From: Nemertoderma westbladi | Taxonomy: Eukaryota; Xenacoelomorpha; Nemertodermatida; Nemertodermatidae | Length of the DNA: 45,811 bases | Assembly: GCA_032718475.1 (NCBI GenBank) | Contig: JAUCBJ010007736.1 | Location: 1-45,811, forward strand | Direction of reading: 5' to 3' | Shown: positions 10,752-21,400 of the stretch, one piece after another | How positions within the stretch are numbered: the first letter of the stretch is position 1 | Layout: each line of letters opens with the position of its first letter | Program-made: the position numbers and the translations under genes | The notes under the pieces: model-generated | What the model saw: the letters and a program-made list of their open reading frames with translations, nothing else | Database searches by the model: none | What the model was told of the DNA's origin: nothing

Positions 10752-11957
10752 TTAGTCTTTCTTGCGCGGACGGCGTTTACGCAGTTTCTTAAGATTAACA
10801 AGAGTCCTTTTCTCTTTGGGGCGAGCCACTTTACGAGGAGGGCTGTAGCTCCTAGGCGAAGGGTGCAATATAATTGCATCAGAGGGTGCAGGGTTACGAT
10901 CGGTATACCCGCCGGTCGAAGTACCTGGTTGATTAATATCAATCTCAGGGGAGTGAGGTCTAACGGCCTTTAGAGCGCGTCTCAGGACAGCAGCTCCTAC
11001 GGGTCCTTGACGGATCGTCTGGACACTAGCGGTGGGTGGACCGTGAGTGGTGAGGAACTTTCTCGGTTTAATGGTTCTCTCCAGCTCGCGTTCTCGGGTT
11101 CGGTATTCATATGGGCGCCGAGATACTTCCTGGAGTTCAGGATGCGAGTTCACGAAAATGTCGCCATACTCAGGGTCCTGACGGATAAAATTGATCAGGT
11201 GATATGTGGTTATATCATTAGGGTTAACGTTTCTAAGGTATTTCCTGACAAACTTGGTGGAAATACACTCACCAACACGCTTCATTAACTCGTAACTTGG
11301 TACGCGTGTTTTCTGTTCAATCGACGCGAATAGATAAGGATGGAACGCGTAAACTCCCTCGTAAGCTCGTCCAGGGTAATAGCGATGTCTGGATTCGCAA
11401 TGCAAATCCGCGTTCGCTTCCCAAGCTCGGATGTATCGCAGGGTGATCATCTCGTCTACGCTCTCTAAATCGCGATTAAAGGGACAATTGTAACTTTCGT
11501 GTCCTTTAAGTTGGCAGTAGTGACATTGAGTCATAAATTGTGGGCAGACGGCAAATATATGAGAGTTATTAAGCCGGCAATAAGCACAATATATTTCCAT
11601 CATCGGTTGTTCGAGGAAATAGGAACAAGGTACGCTCGAGTCTAGAGGAGTGAAGTGGTCTCTCGATGCGCATAATCGACAACGTTTTCGGGAAACGTAG
11701 TTGGCGTGTCGATAATCGTACGCTGTGAGACGCTGTGGACCTTGATACCACTCTATGACATAATCATTGTCACTGCTCCGAGAAGCCGTAGGTTGAATCG
11801 CTTCGGATTCCAAGCATACTGGTTCATCCTCCAGCTGCATAGACGAAGTTGGTGCGTCGGTTTCCGTAAGTGGACCCACTGTCTGTATTTCCACGACAGA
11901 ATAACCTGTAGGTATTCGGGTCTTTGTATAACGGATGAATGTGAGTTCTGTATACAA
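10752..11957 (-). CDS. Triple zinc-knuckle basic protein, 3' accessory ORF of element 1
   Basis: This is a 401-codon open frame; the first ATG is at 11840, giving 362 residues, and the frame is open to a TAG near 11990. Numbering from 11957, three cysteine/histidine clusters follow each other: C93-C96-H101-C111, C124-C127-H133-C138 and C145-C148-H153-C158. The last is a canonical CX2CX4HX4C retroviral-type knuckle (CHYCQLKGHESYNC). The middle is moderately hydrophilic, and the C-terminus is very basic (LKKLRKRRPRKKD), suited to nucleic-acid binding or nuclear targeting. It overlaps the upstream 257-codon ORF by about 205 bases in the -1 frame, so it may be its frameshift or splice product. 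The knuckle number and spacing recall the nucleocapsid region of Gag-Pol, so it may be a duplicated nucleocapsid-like protein. Family not recognised. Confidence 0.65.
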   Translation of the reverse strand: MYTELTFIRYTKTRIPTGYSVVEIQTVGPLTETDAPTSSMQLEDEPVCLESEAIQPTASRSSDNDYVIEWYQGPQRLTAYDYRHANYVSRKRCRLCASRDHFTPLDSSVPCSYFLEQPMMEIYCAYCRLNNSHIFAVCPQFMTQCHYCQLKGHESYNCPFNRDLESVDEMITLRYIRAWEANADLHCESRHRYYPGRAYEGVYAFHPYLFASIEQKTRVPSYELMKRVGECISTKFVRKYLRNVNPNDITTYHLINFIRQDPEYGDIFVNSHPELQEVSRRPYEYRTRERELERTIKPRKFLTTHGPPTASVQTIRQGPVGAAVLRRALKAVRPHSPEIDINQPGTSTGGYTDRNPAPSDAIILHPSPRSYSPPRKVARPKEKRTLVNLKKLRKRRPRKKD

Positions 11958-12526
11958 ATGTCTTGAAACACGGCAAATCCAGCGCTACTCAGTTTCTCCG
12001 CAGCTGAGTCTCTAAGACTGAGCTTGGTCAGCGCGCGATCTTTGAACTGACTATCGACGTTACGGAACGGAGTCAGAAAGCGCCGGAAACATTCGAAACG
12101 TATGAACTTATTGTGTTCGTCTAACTTGGCGAGTTTAGTTCCAAGTATTAACGGATGAGCGCGTATGGTACGACTGCACACATCGGCTAGCCAACCGGCA
12201 AGTGCTGCGTTTTCAAAGATCGTGTATATAGCTAAGGAAGGGCGAAGTGGAACACTCATAAAGCTATATACGGCACCAGGCGCAGTTAATGGTCCATCAA
12301 AATATAAACGGGAGTAATGATCTCCATATACTTGCTGGTAATTTATAGGATTTCCAACTTTGAAATTCCAACCATATTCTTGAAAGGCAAGATGTCCGAT
12401 GGATGTCCGTTGTACTTTAGTAATGCCGCTGGGTGTATTGGCATACATAGTGCGAAAGAAACCTCGGCCTTCGGCCCAAGGAGCAATCAGCTGAGTATCA
12501 ACGAAAGGGTATGGAATGTTCTCCAT
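11753..12526 (-). CDS. Uncharacterised 257-residue protein, element 1 3' region
   Basis: The frame opens with ATG at 12526 (MENIPYPFVD) and ends at 11753. The first 190 residues look like a folded, aromatic-rich protein (for example YGWNFKVGNP and GPLTAPGAVYSFM). The last 65 residues overlap the zinc-knuckle frame, and in that stretch this frame looks less protein-like than the other. This suggests translation shifts by -1, or splicing joins the two, somewhere between 11990 and 11753. No signal peptide or clear membrane anchor is visible, so it does not look like a classical envelope protein. Family not recognised. Support is its length, ATG and place between pol and LTR on the element strand. 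Confidence 0.5.
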   Translation of the reverse strand: MENIPYPFVDTQLIAPWAEGRGFFRTMYANTPSGITKVQRTSIGHLAFQEYGWNFKVGNPINYQQVYGDHYSRLYFDGPLTAPGAVYSFMSVPLRPSLAIYTIFENAALAGWLADVCSRTIRAHPLILGTKLAKLDEHNKFIRFECFRRFLTPFRNVDSQFKDRALTKLSLRDSAAEKLSSAGFAVFQDICIQNSHSSVIQRPEYLQVILSWKYRQWVHLRKPTHQLRLCSWRMNQYAWNPKRFNLRLLGAVTMIMS

Positions 12527-12865
12527 ATTCTTGTTGTATGCCTAATATGTCTTCCATTGATGGTAGAGAGCAGGGGAAGACCTATGTCGTATTCAGAAGT
12601 ATTCCGAAATACGATCTCAGTAGGAGGATTGTTACATTCGAGGACTATTTCCAACTGAATTTATCCCCAGTGCGATGAGGTAAACACCAGTTCAAAGATA
12701 TGTTTGACTCAGTGGTTCTACATAAGATTTATATCCCCAATCATTAAGGGAGGTGAACAACTAGATTTATGACACATAATGGTACCAGTTGTTCACAAAC
12801 TATCCGCGTGTCCTTTCAGTCCTTATTTCACGGTTGTGGACTTGAGGAAATTAGGAAGTGGTTGA

Positions 12866-13177
12866 TTATCTAATCAAGAACGAGAGGGTGGAAGTTGATA
12901 TCATAAATATCAACAGAATATGACATGGACAGGAGGTGCGGACACCAATATTAGCATCCAGATGAACAGTAAGGGATGGGAGGTTTAGTATTTGTTTCCC
13001 GAAGCTCCGAGCACGTTGGGAAAAGAAGGTGGGATGAAATATTAGGATGAGGTAGGATCCATACCACGATACCACTATGATTGGTCGATCGATGAAGGGA
13101 GTAAAGAGGAGGAAGGATATAGGGTAGTATCCATAAGACACCACAATGGACAAGTTTTCCATCACGTCATCATTCAT
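12866..13177 (-). CDS. Small hydrophobic ORF, element 1 3' region
   Basis: A 103-codon ATG-started frame with several hydrophobic stretches (around YYPISFLLFTPF, IIVVSWYGSYLILIF and ILLIFMI). It could be a small membrane protein or a chance ORF in T-rich sequence. It lies between two more convincing ORFs on the same strand. No family recognised, and no signal-peptidase-like site is clear. Confidence 0.25.
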   Translation of the reverse strand: MNDDVMENLSIVVSYGYYPISFLLFTPFIDRPIIVVSWYGSYLILIFHPTFFSQRARSFGKQILNLPSLTVHLDANIGVRTSCPCHILLIFMISTSTLSFLIR

Positions 13178-13358
13178 TCTTGTCTTTTAATTGTGACACT
13201 GATCACAATAATTACAGGAAAACGATGAAGGAAGAGAAATTTACAGCCTCCCGAAGGAGACCGCCCGCGAGCACCCGTGCCCCGGGGAAAACTATTCACA
13301 TTATGGACACTGTACATTAACATATGTCTCTTCTCCAGTGATTCGCCTATATTTGTCT

Positions 13359-13757
13359 TTACAAGCCTTCTTCCACGCTCTTTCTTTCGAGCTGATTTCG
13401 AATAGAGTTCTCGTGTTCTATTCTCGATTTATCGTTTCGACTCCGCTGGGCATGATATTTAAATAAAACCATTTCCCTTTCGGTGTCTACATCGTCCGTA
13501 TCGTGTAAATCAATAGGATGACCAGTGGTCAAGAAGTCCATATACGTACCATTACGATGAGTGTAGCGAGTAGTGAACTTTCTATAATCCAATTCACGCG
13601 TAAGTTGCTCCTGGGACATTGGCGGTTCGATATAACGACCATCGTCCTCCGTAGGAGTTGGATCAGCGTCGCCGCGTATTAAGCTATCGACAAACGCTTG
13701 TAAAGGTAGAGTATATCTCTCCCTGATACCAAGATCATCTTCTATTAATTCAGTCAT
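13359..13757 (-). CDS. Acidic 132-residue ORF, element 1 3' region
   Basis: ATG at 13757 (MTELIEDDLG) opens a 132-codon frame that is charged and mainly acidic in its first two thirds (TPTEDDGRY, HDTDDVDTERE) and basic towards the end (RNDKSRIEHENSIRNQLERK). It has the composition of a real soluble protein rather than a random AT-rich frame, and no membrane segment. It is the first ORF after pol on the element strand, 1.6 kb downstream of the Gag-Pol stop. Function unknown; possibly an exon of a spliced accessory product with the ORFs that follow. Confidence 0.45.
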   Translation of the reverse strand: MTELIEDDLGIRERYTLPLQAFVDSLIRGDADPTPTEDDGRYIEPPMSQEQLTRELDYRKFTTRYTHRNGTYMDFLTTGHPIDLHDTDDVDTEREMVLFKYHAQRSRNDKSRIEHENSIRNQLERKSVEEGL

Positions 13758-15405
13758 ATCTGCTATACAAGTTCACCAATATTATAATGAGTTTATATAT
13801 CGTTAGGCGAGCGGGCGTCGCTGCCTATTTCTCCCTTGCCCCCGGACAGTAAGAGATTCTCAGCGCCGATGTACCGCTGTAGCTGTACTTTCGCCAACGA
13901 CGTAGCCGTACAACTACAACGATAACCGACACAAGTCACTCCACTGTCCGTCCCAAAGGCTTAGATATATTTCAGGTATTCCTTGGAGAGTTAGGTTATT
14001 TTACGATTGCGACTAGCTACTGTAAACACACTTTAGCAGTAACATTCACCTATAAACTCACAAATACCACACAACTGGTCACAACTACACACATTCGGGC
14101 CATTTGTCCGTTAGTCAATGCTTTCCAGAATGTCACTGTATTATTATGTATCCTTGGATACTAGTAGTGCGCTATTTATTCCCTATGTTATTCAATGGGA
14201 CAAGCTTTCTATTGTTCGTTTAACTCAATTCTAATTCTAGCGTGGTTGTTGCTATGGTGACATTATGCAAAGCTAGCGGTAGAATTAGAGTAATTCCAAT
14301 GCATACAGATCTGGGATGTTATTTAATAGGAATTCTTTAATAGTCAATGTCCTGTTTATACATGACTTTAAGAATTTTATCGGCTATTAACTATGTTTGG
14401 GAGACTTTCGTACACGCATACGCATAATAATATAAATCTCCGCTCCCTTGATCTATTAATTAATGGAATTTTGGGAACTTTATAAATTGCGTAAAATGGC
14501 AATTTATTAAATTCATTAAAAGGCATGAATTTAAATTTATTCCCTGAAATTTTATTATTTGATAATTAAATGGACATATTTTGATTCTAGAACATGTCTA
14601 GGGACACAAGATCCTTAATTCTATGACAATTGTCTTTTTAAGAATATCGGTAAATGCTACGATATCTTAATTGACTAGAATTGTTGAAGGATCTGAATTT
14701 TACAGATTTTGACTTATTTGATTTGTAAATATTAACTAATTAATATTTGAGATGGGCACCGATTTATTCCAGAACTTGTCTGGGGACGTTAACCACTGAT
14801 TCTATAATTTGTCTTTCAAGTATATCGGTGGGTGCCACGATATCTTAATCGACTAGAATTACAGATGGTCAAAGGGTTTAACAGATTTATTTTGCGTTAT
14901 ACGCTACTGTTAAAGGGACATCACGCTACTATATGTATTATTTAATATACGGTATGAGAGCAATATCGCACGAAGCAATGTCAGTGTGAAGAGGCAAGTC
15001 GTTTCCAAGGTCTACCCAGAGCTTGGTTTAGCCGAGACACGAGGATCTGAACTTTGCATTCCTAATACTCTGCCTACCAATAATACTTAAATATAGTAGT
15101 GGCTTTATTGTACTTTAATAAGTACAGACATTTCATCTTACTGTAGTTACGTATTTATAATATAATACGGACAGTAAGGAAAGAGAAAAATAATTATTTC
15201 TTCGCCGTCTCACTAAATATAATATAAGTAAGTATGTACGTAATAAACACGAATATATTGCACTATTCTACAAAATAATCGCTAAATAATATTCTACTAA
15301 ATTAAATAAAACGATTATAATAAAATTACATAGTAATACATACATAAATATAAAAATGATAAAATAATATAAAATAATAGAGTCACACGCCCACTCCGAA
15401 CGATA
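13758..15405. other. Non-coding spacer of element 1 with a 180-bp duplication
   Basis: No ORF of note. Two diverged copies of a unit of about 180 bp lie at roughly 14580-14755 and 14760-14893+, sharing a CAGAACTTGTCTGGGGAC-like start and an ACGATATCTTAATTGACTAGAATT-like end. It could hold splice acceptors for the downstream ORFs; none stands out. Confidence 0.55.
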
Positions 15406-18400
15406 TTAAGTTGGGGAGTCCCTAGATGTCGGTTGGATTAGGGAAGTGGTCGTGGGAAGAGTTTCTTGCCTTCCATAGTTTACGGAGAGCTCTCTGTCTC
15501 TTTCCAGTAAACATAAACGACCCACTGGGCGATTGAGCTGTTGAGTCTCAAAGACTATCCCTGGTTTCTTAAAGTTCCGCCGCATGACGACGAGCTCTAC
15601 TGATCGCACCAAACCATCGCTCGAGATATAAGTCTCGATGATACGTCCTGTTTGCCATCGCTTACGTGGGAGATCGGGGTCCACAATAAGCACCATATCT
15701 CCAGCGCTGACGTTTTCTTGCTGCTCAAACCACTTAGTTCGAAGTTGTAGAGTGGGCAGGTAATGTTTCTCAAAATGGTCAGCGAAACGACGGGATAGCA
15801 ACTGCATAAGTTGCCAGGTTCGACGGCAGTACTCGTCTCCGTCTGTGATCTCCGATTGCGGGAGCATGGCTACGGGTTTCTTCAGTAGAAAGTGCGCGGG
15901 TGTTAGCGCTTCCAGGGAATCAGGATTTGAAGAGACTGGCATAAGCGGTCTTTCGTTGAGATAGGCGGCGATTTCCTCCATTAACGTCCGCAATAGTTCG
16001 TCGGTGAGATAAGCGCGACAAGGCACAATAAAGTGGAACGCAGTCTTCACGCTCCTAATCAATCTCTCCCAACTTCCTCCCCACCAAGGGGCGTCGGCGG
16101 CGTTGAAGGTCCAGCTAGACGCTGTTATCCTTAGCTGATCGTCCACCTGTCTTTTATTCCAGTCCTTTACGTAAGCTTGAATTTCGTTGTTGGCGCCAAT
16201 GAAGTTCGTTCCCTTATCCGATCTCATCGTGTTACTGGTTCCGAAGCGAGCGATCTGTCGTCGTAAACTCAACACGAAGCTGTTGGTGGATAGATCGTTT
16301 ACCATATCGAGATGGATAGCTCTACAAGTCATACAAACGAAGATGACACACCATCTCTTGACTATAGTCCGGGCACGATATACTTCAATAGGGCCAAATA
16401 AATCCACACCGGTATTAGTAAAGGGTGGTTCATAGAAGCTTACTCTTTCCCTAGGTAATTCTGCCTCTCGCTGTGTCAAAGGCCTACTGAATGCTTTCCT
16501 ACAGGGTATGCAGTTCCTAAGAACTTGGTTCAGAGCCCTACGGGGTTTATAAAAATAGTAGCGAGTTCGAATTTCGCTCAGAACTCGTTCTCTACCAGCA
16601 TGGTACAGTTTGCTATGAACATCTACAATCATCTTGATTTGTATATCAAGATTTCTAATGAGTATGGGAAACTTAGTGTCAAAGGATAATGGGGCGTTTG
16701 TTAATCTACCTCCAACACGTATTAACCCATCTATCATGGTACTAGAGAAGCGATCCCTTAAGCGCATCTGTGTATTTCTTAACAACAGGAAATACTTATC
16801 GGAATCCTCATAGCATTGTAGGAGTCTCAGCATTTGTTTGTTGGTTTCATCATGCTCCTGGTAACTGATCTTTTCTTTTAGAAACCTGTCGGGTATCTTG
16901 TATTTAGGAAGATCTTTAATAACATGGACTCGTGCAGATGTTGATGGAGCATCATCACTATGGGTCTTTGTCCCGGAGTAACGATGATGAAAACATCGTT
17001 TTAAATAGGTGACGGCTTTACAGAGCCGATTCCAGGAACTGTAGTGACGTATCGCTCTCTGCAAGAGAGGTGAGAGTCCTTGCGCGATATCTGGTATTCC
17101 AGATTTCCAATCCTTGTCACGGATTTCCAAGACTTCTTTGGTCGTGGCGGTGGGTTTCTGATCCAAAGCATCATCTCTGGAAGTAAATAATACAGATAGA
17201 TCAACCGCAGGTTTAAACAACTTCGATTTACTCGCTCGAGTTTTGGGTTTAACTTTCTCCGCTCCCTTGGCCTGTCTGATCTCTGCTGTTGTGAGATGAG
17301 GAGGCCATTCTTCTTCTTCCCTGTAGAGAAAGTCGGGTCCTCCTAACCATTCGGGAGTATTTACCAATTCCTTTGGAGTCGCTCCTCGGGACGCGATGTC
17401 TGCTGGATTAATCGTTCCTGGGCAATGTCTCCATTGGTCCATCGTCGTGCGACTAAGTATGATGGCTACCCTGTTGGTAACGAAGACGCTGAACTGACAG
17501 ACTTCATTGGTTATATACTCTAACACGAGTAAAGCGTCGGTCCAATAGACAGTTTTCTCTAATGTATAGTCAATCTGTTCGGTTACATTCCGGCCGATGG
17601 CTGTAGCGTATAGAGCCGCTTTTAACTCCGCTCGAGGAACTTTCAACTTGTTGTTGATTAATGCCTTAGAAGTAACCAAGGCGACTTTGATTCCATCCGG
17701 AGTTTCCACTCTTAGGTAGGCTACTATACCGATTCCCATATCGCTGGCGTCTCCAAACACATGGAGTTGATAGGAATACGTAGGGAGAACATGACCAAAA
17801 TATGAACGGGAAATTATAAAATCCTCGATCGCTGGCAGCGAATCTTCCCACTTCATCCACTGCTTCAGTAATTCCCCCTTAAGTGGATCGTCCCATGAGT
17901 GGTTTTCAAGCCACATTTGTTGTACCAAACTTCGAGCAATCAATATAACTGGGCTAATAAATCCCAATGGATCGAAATAAGTGCTCAGTATACTTAAGCA
18001 AATCCGTTTGGTTCGAACTGGATTATCTCGCTGTTTTAGTTGGAAAAACAGGATATCTCGCTCTGTGTCCCATTTCAAGCCGAGTGTCTTGGTCTCTGGC
18101 AGATCATCTTTGATCAAATCGAGATCTTTCGCTCCGCGATCTTCCGCAGGGATCGACTCCAGAAACTCACGGGAGTTGCTGGTGAATTTGGTTAATCGAA
18201 ATCCACCTCTTTTTAAGCACTCTACCGTTCCCTTAGCGACCTCAATGGCTTCCTCAACTGATGGGAGGGACTTCAGATTGTCGTCCATGTATATGTCTCT
18301 CTTGATGTTGTCGATCACTTCCTTAGAGAAGGCCTCTCTGTTGTCCTCTGCAGTAGTACGCACTACCGAACAGGCGTTGGAAGGGCTTGAGATTATCCCA

Positions 18401-21400
18401 AAGGCCTGGATGGTCATCCAGTACTCCACCGGTTTCTGGTTGAGGTCTCCTTCGGGCCACCATAGAAATCGTAAGCTATCTCGATTCCTATCCAACACTT
18501 TGACTTGCAAGAACATACCTTCTATATCGGAGGCGAAAGCAATCGAATATTGTCTCAATCTTAAAAGAATTCCCAACAAAGATTGAAGTAAGTTGGGTCC
18601 GGGTAACAATTCAGAGTTAAGGGATTGACCCATGTAAAGAGCGGAGCCATCAAACACTACTCTCACTTCATTGGGTTTACCGGGTTTAGGAACGTAATGG
18701 TGAGTTAAATAATACGTTCTTTCAGTCACAGGTGTTTCTTCCGGTACTCTCTCCGCGTATCCCTTATTGATAAATTTTTCTAGCTGTGTTTGATACATGG
18801 CTTTCGCTGAAGAATTAGCCGTAAGGCGTCGATGGAGTTGCGCGATTCCTTTTTCCGCCAAAGGTCTGTTATTGATGAACTTCGGTTCTTTCTTGCGGAA
18901 AGGTAAACCGACTTCATACCTACCTTGATCTTTGAGGAAACATGTAGTTGTCTCTTGGATCTGCTTGGCCCTTTCCTCTTCCACCGACAAGGCTTTATCG
19001 TAGGAATTGGGCTCTACCGCCTCTTGCGTAAAGAATCGTACAGCATGTTCATCCCGAATCTTGGCATTATGACGCTCAATGACGTCATTTAACTCGTCGT
19101 TATAAGCTTCTCGTTCAGATGGATAGAGAAGTTGACATAAGTTAACTTGATTTTGCCAAGCCTCGTTTTCCTTAAGGAGATCGATGGTATTCTCCTCATC
19201 AAAAAGCTGGTGAACATCGTCGTTATCTGAGGAGTATGGAATTCCCTCAGTTGAATCGTCTCCCTCACTAGCATCATCTTCCCATTCACTCACCTTGTAG
19301 ACTCTCTCTTGCGGTAGTCTTTCTCTGAGTGTTCTACGGGAAGGGCCAGTAAAGTACCAACCTACTCTAGTTCTTACCGCATAGGTCTGTAGGGGCTGCG
19401 GTTGAGCAGGCCGTTTCTCTAACGTCTCCAGCGCCTCATGCGCGTTTTGGCCGATGAGTATTTGCACTCCAGGATAATCAGTCTGAAATCGAGGTATGTT
19501 AAGATGTTGGATGCTCTCATCCTCGTCCCAATTATAAAGGTCTGCTTGAGTAGTAGCGAAGTTCTTTATAGCCACCATTTTCACTGACCTTATGCTGTGT
19601 TCTCCTAGTTCGTCCTGGGGGGTGGACAACGCTCCGACATAATAATCAGCTGTTATTGTAGATTTCCAAACTTGCATAATGCCTGACATGTTGAGCTTAG
19701 TTTGGAACTTGGGTTGTCCAGCAAATATATCTTCGGCTAACTCTTTATCGATGAATGTTCCTGTGCTGCCGGAGTCCAGGAGGGCGTTCACTACATAACT
19801 CCTCTTAGGTCCGTGAACCCTTACCTGCACCACAGGAAACTCTCGGATCCCTACATTGGAGGATGTCTCTTTCCAAGGTGGTTGTCGTTCAGAAGTAGTT
19901 AGAGTAAAGTCGTTCTCTGTATCTTTCTCATATGTTAGTGCTCGATACACTGCGGTATTTATCATGTAACAGGATTCGTTTTCGTCAGAGAACTCGTCTG
20001 TATAGAATCCTTCCATCTCAGATTGATCAGTGTCGTTCACATCACTGAATTGGACATGTAGCTCGGAATCACTTACCTGATTCGGACTATTTCGATCGAA
20101 TTCAGCGTGCAACAAGATATGATGTTTCGCACCACACTTTGCACACCTTATGTCAGAGAAACAGGTTCGCCGTTGGTGTCCTTGTCTGAGGCAATTATAA
20201 CATAACCGCTTATCCCACATGACTTCGCGTCTCTCCGTTAATGATTTCTTTAGAAATTCATCACACCTATTCAAATAGTGGGTCCCGTCACACAGCGCAC
20301 ATTTTGGTTTGATGTTACTTACCTTATTCTGAGTCACATTGTGTACACTTGCCTTTTCTTCGGGCTTTCTCACCTGAATTCTCTTGGGAGACGTGGGAGG
20401 AGTTTTTCTTACTTGTTCTCTCCTGTCATTTGTTCGAGACTTGAATTTACTTACCTGATCTTTAGGCATTTTATTCACGTAATAAGATCTATCCGTGTCC
20501 TTCCCGCTATCTTCTCCTTGTGAAGTCTGGCTTTCGCCGTCATCTGTATAACATACTGGGGTTATTTTTCTCCTAGAGACGGGTTTTTCACTTACCTTGT
20601 TTTCCGGTGTTTTCTCCCTAGACAGTTTCAGGAGCTGTAATTTCACTTCTCCATCTAGGAATGACATGAGATCAGCCATGGTAGGGTCTCGCCGTTGTTG
20701 TTCCATCATATATAACACTTTCTTATCCCAGCGTGTACCTACTCCACCTTTAGGTAAAGTAGAAGCCACTGCTCTAATAACCATAGTGTTCTGATACTCA
20801 TGAGACTTACCTAGCCAATCTAATTGTCTGCAGATCTCCTGGATCTCATCGGAAAACTCGATAATTCCGCTACTAATAAACTTTCGGGGCGCTACTAACT
20901 TGGCATACAAGTACCCAGCGATATTATTCCTATTACCATACCTGATGTTTAGTGTATCCCAAACTTGTCTTAATCCGTCTGGATGTCCAATAAACTTTAA
21001 CGCCATTAACTTGGGAGATCCTTCCAAGCACTCGATGAGGTATCTAAGTTTTTCTCCATTAGATAGTACAGAGTTCTGTATGTTATCTTTGTAATATTCA
21101 TTAAAAGGTAACCACTTCATCTCATCTCCATTGAACTTGACGATCTCTCCAACCTTTACCGCTTGCCGGGCTTCGGTTCTAGCCATTTGACGCGTAAAAC
21201 TTTCTTGGGCCATTGTGCTATTTAATATCGAGTTATCGGTATATAAATTCCTCGGATTATGATCAGTTCCATAGGGAATATCATTACAAACAGGTCTATA
21301 ATTACCCTTAATAGGGTTCACTATAGGAGTTTCTACTTCGCTAGCAGTATAAATGCGTGTAGGCTCCACACCTTGCGCATGAGATACTTCAGACCTAACG

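Noticed and set aside
10700-10942. 80-codon minus-strand frame
   Set aside because: Overlaps the zinc-knuckle ORF in another frame; composition looks random.
17981-18586. 201-codon plus-strand frame
   Set aside because: Antisense of the reverse transcriptase; no start context or family.
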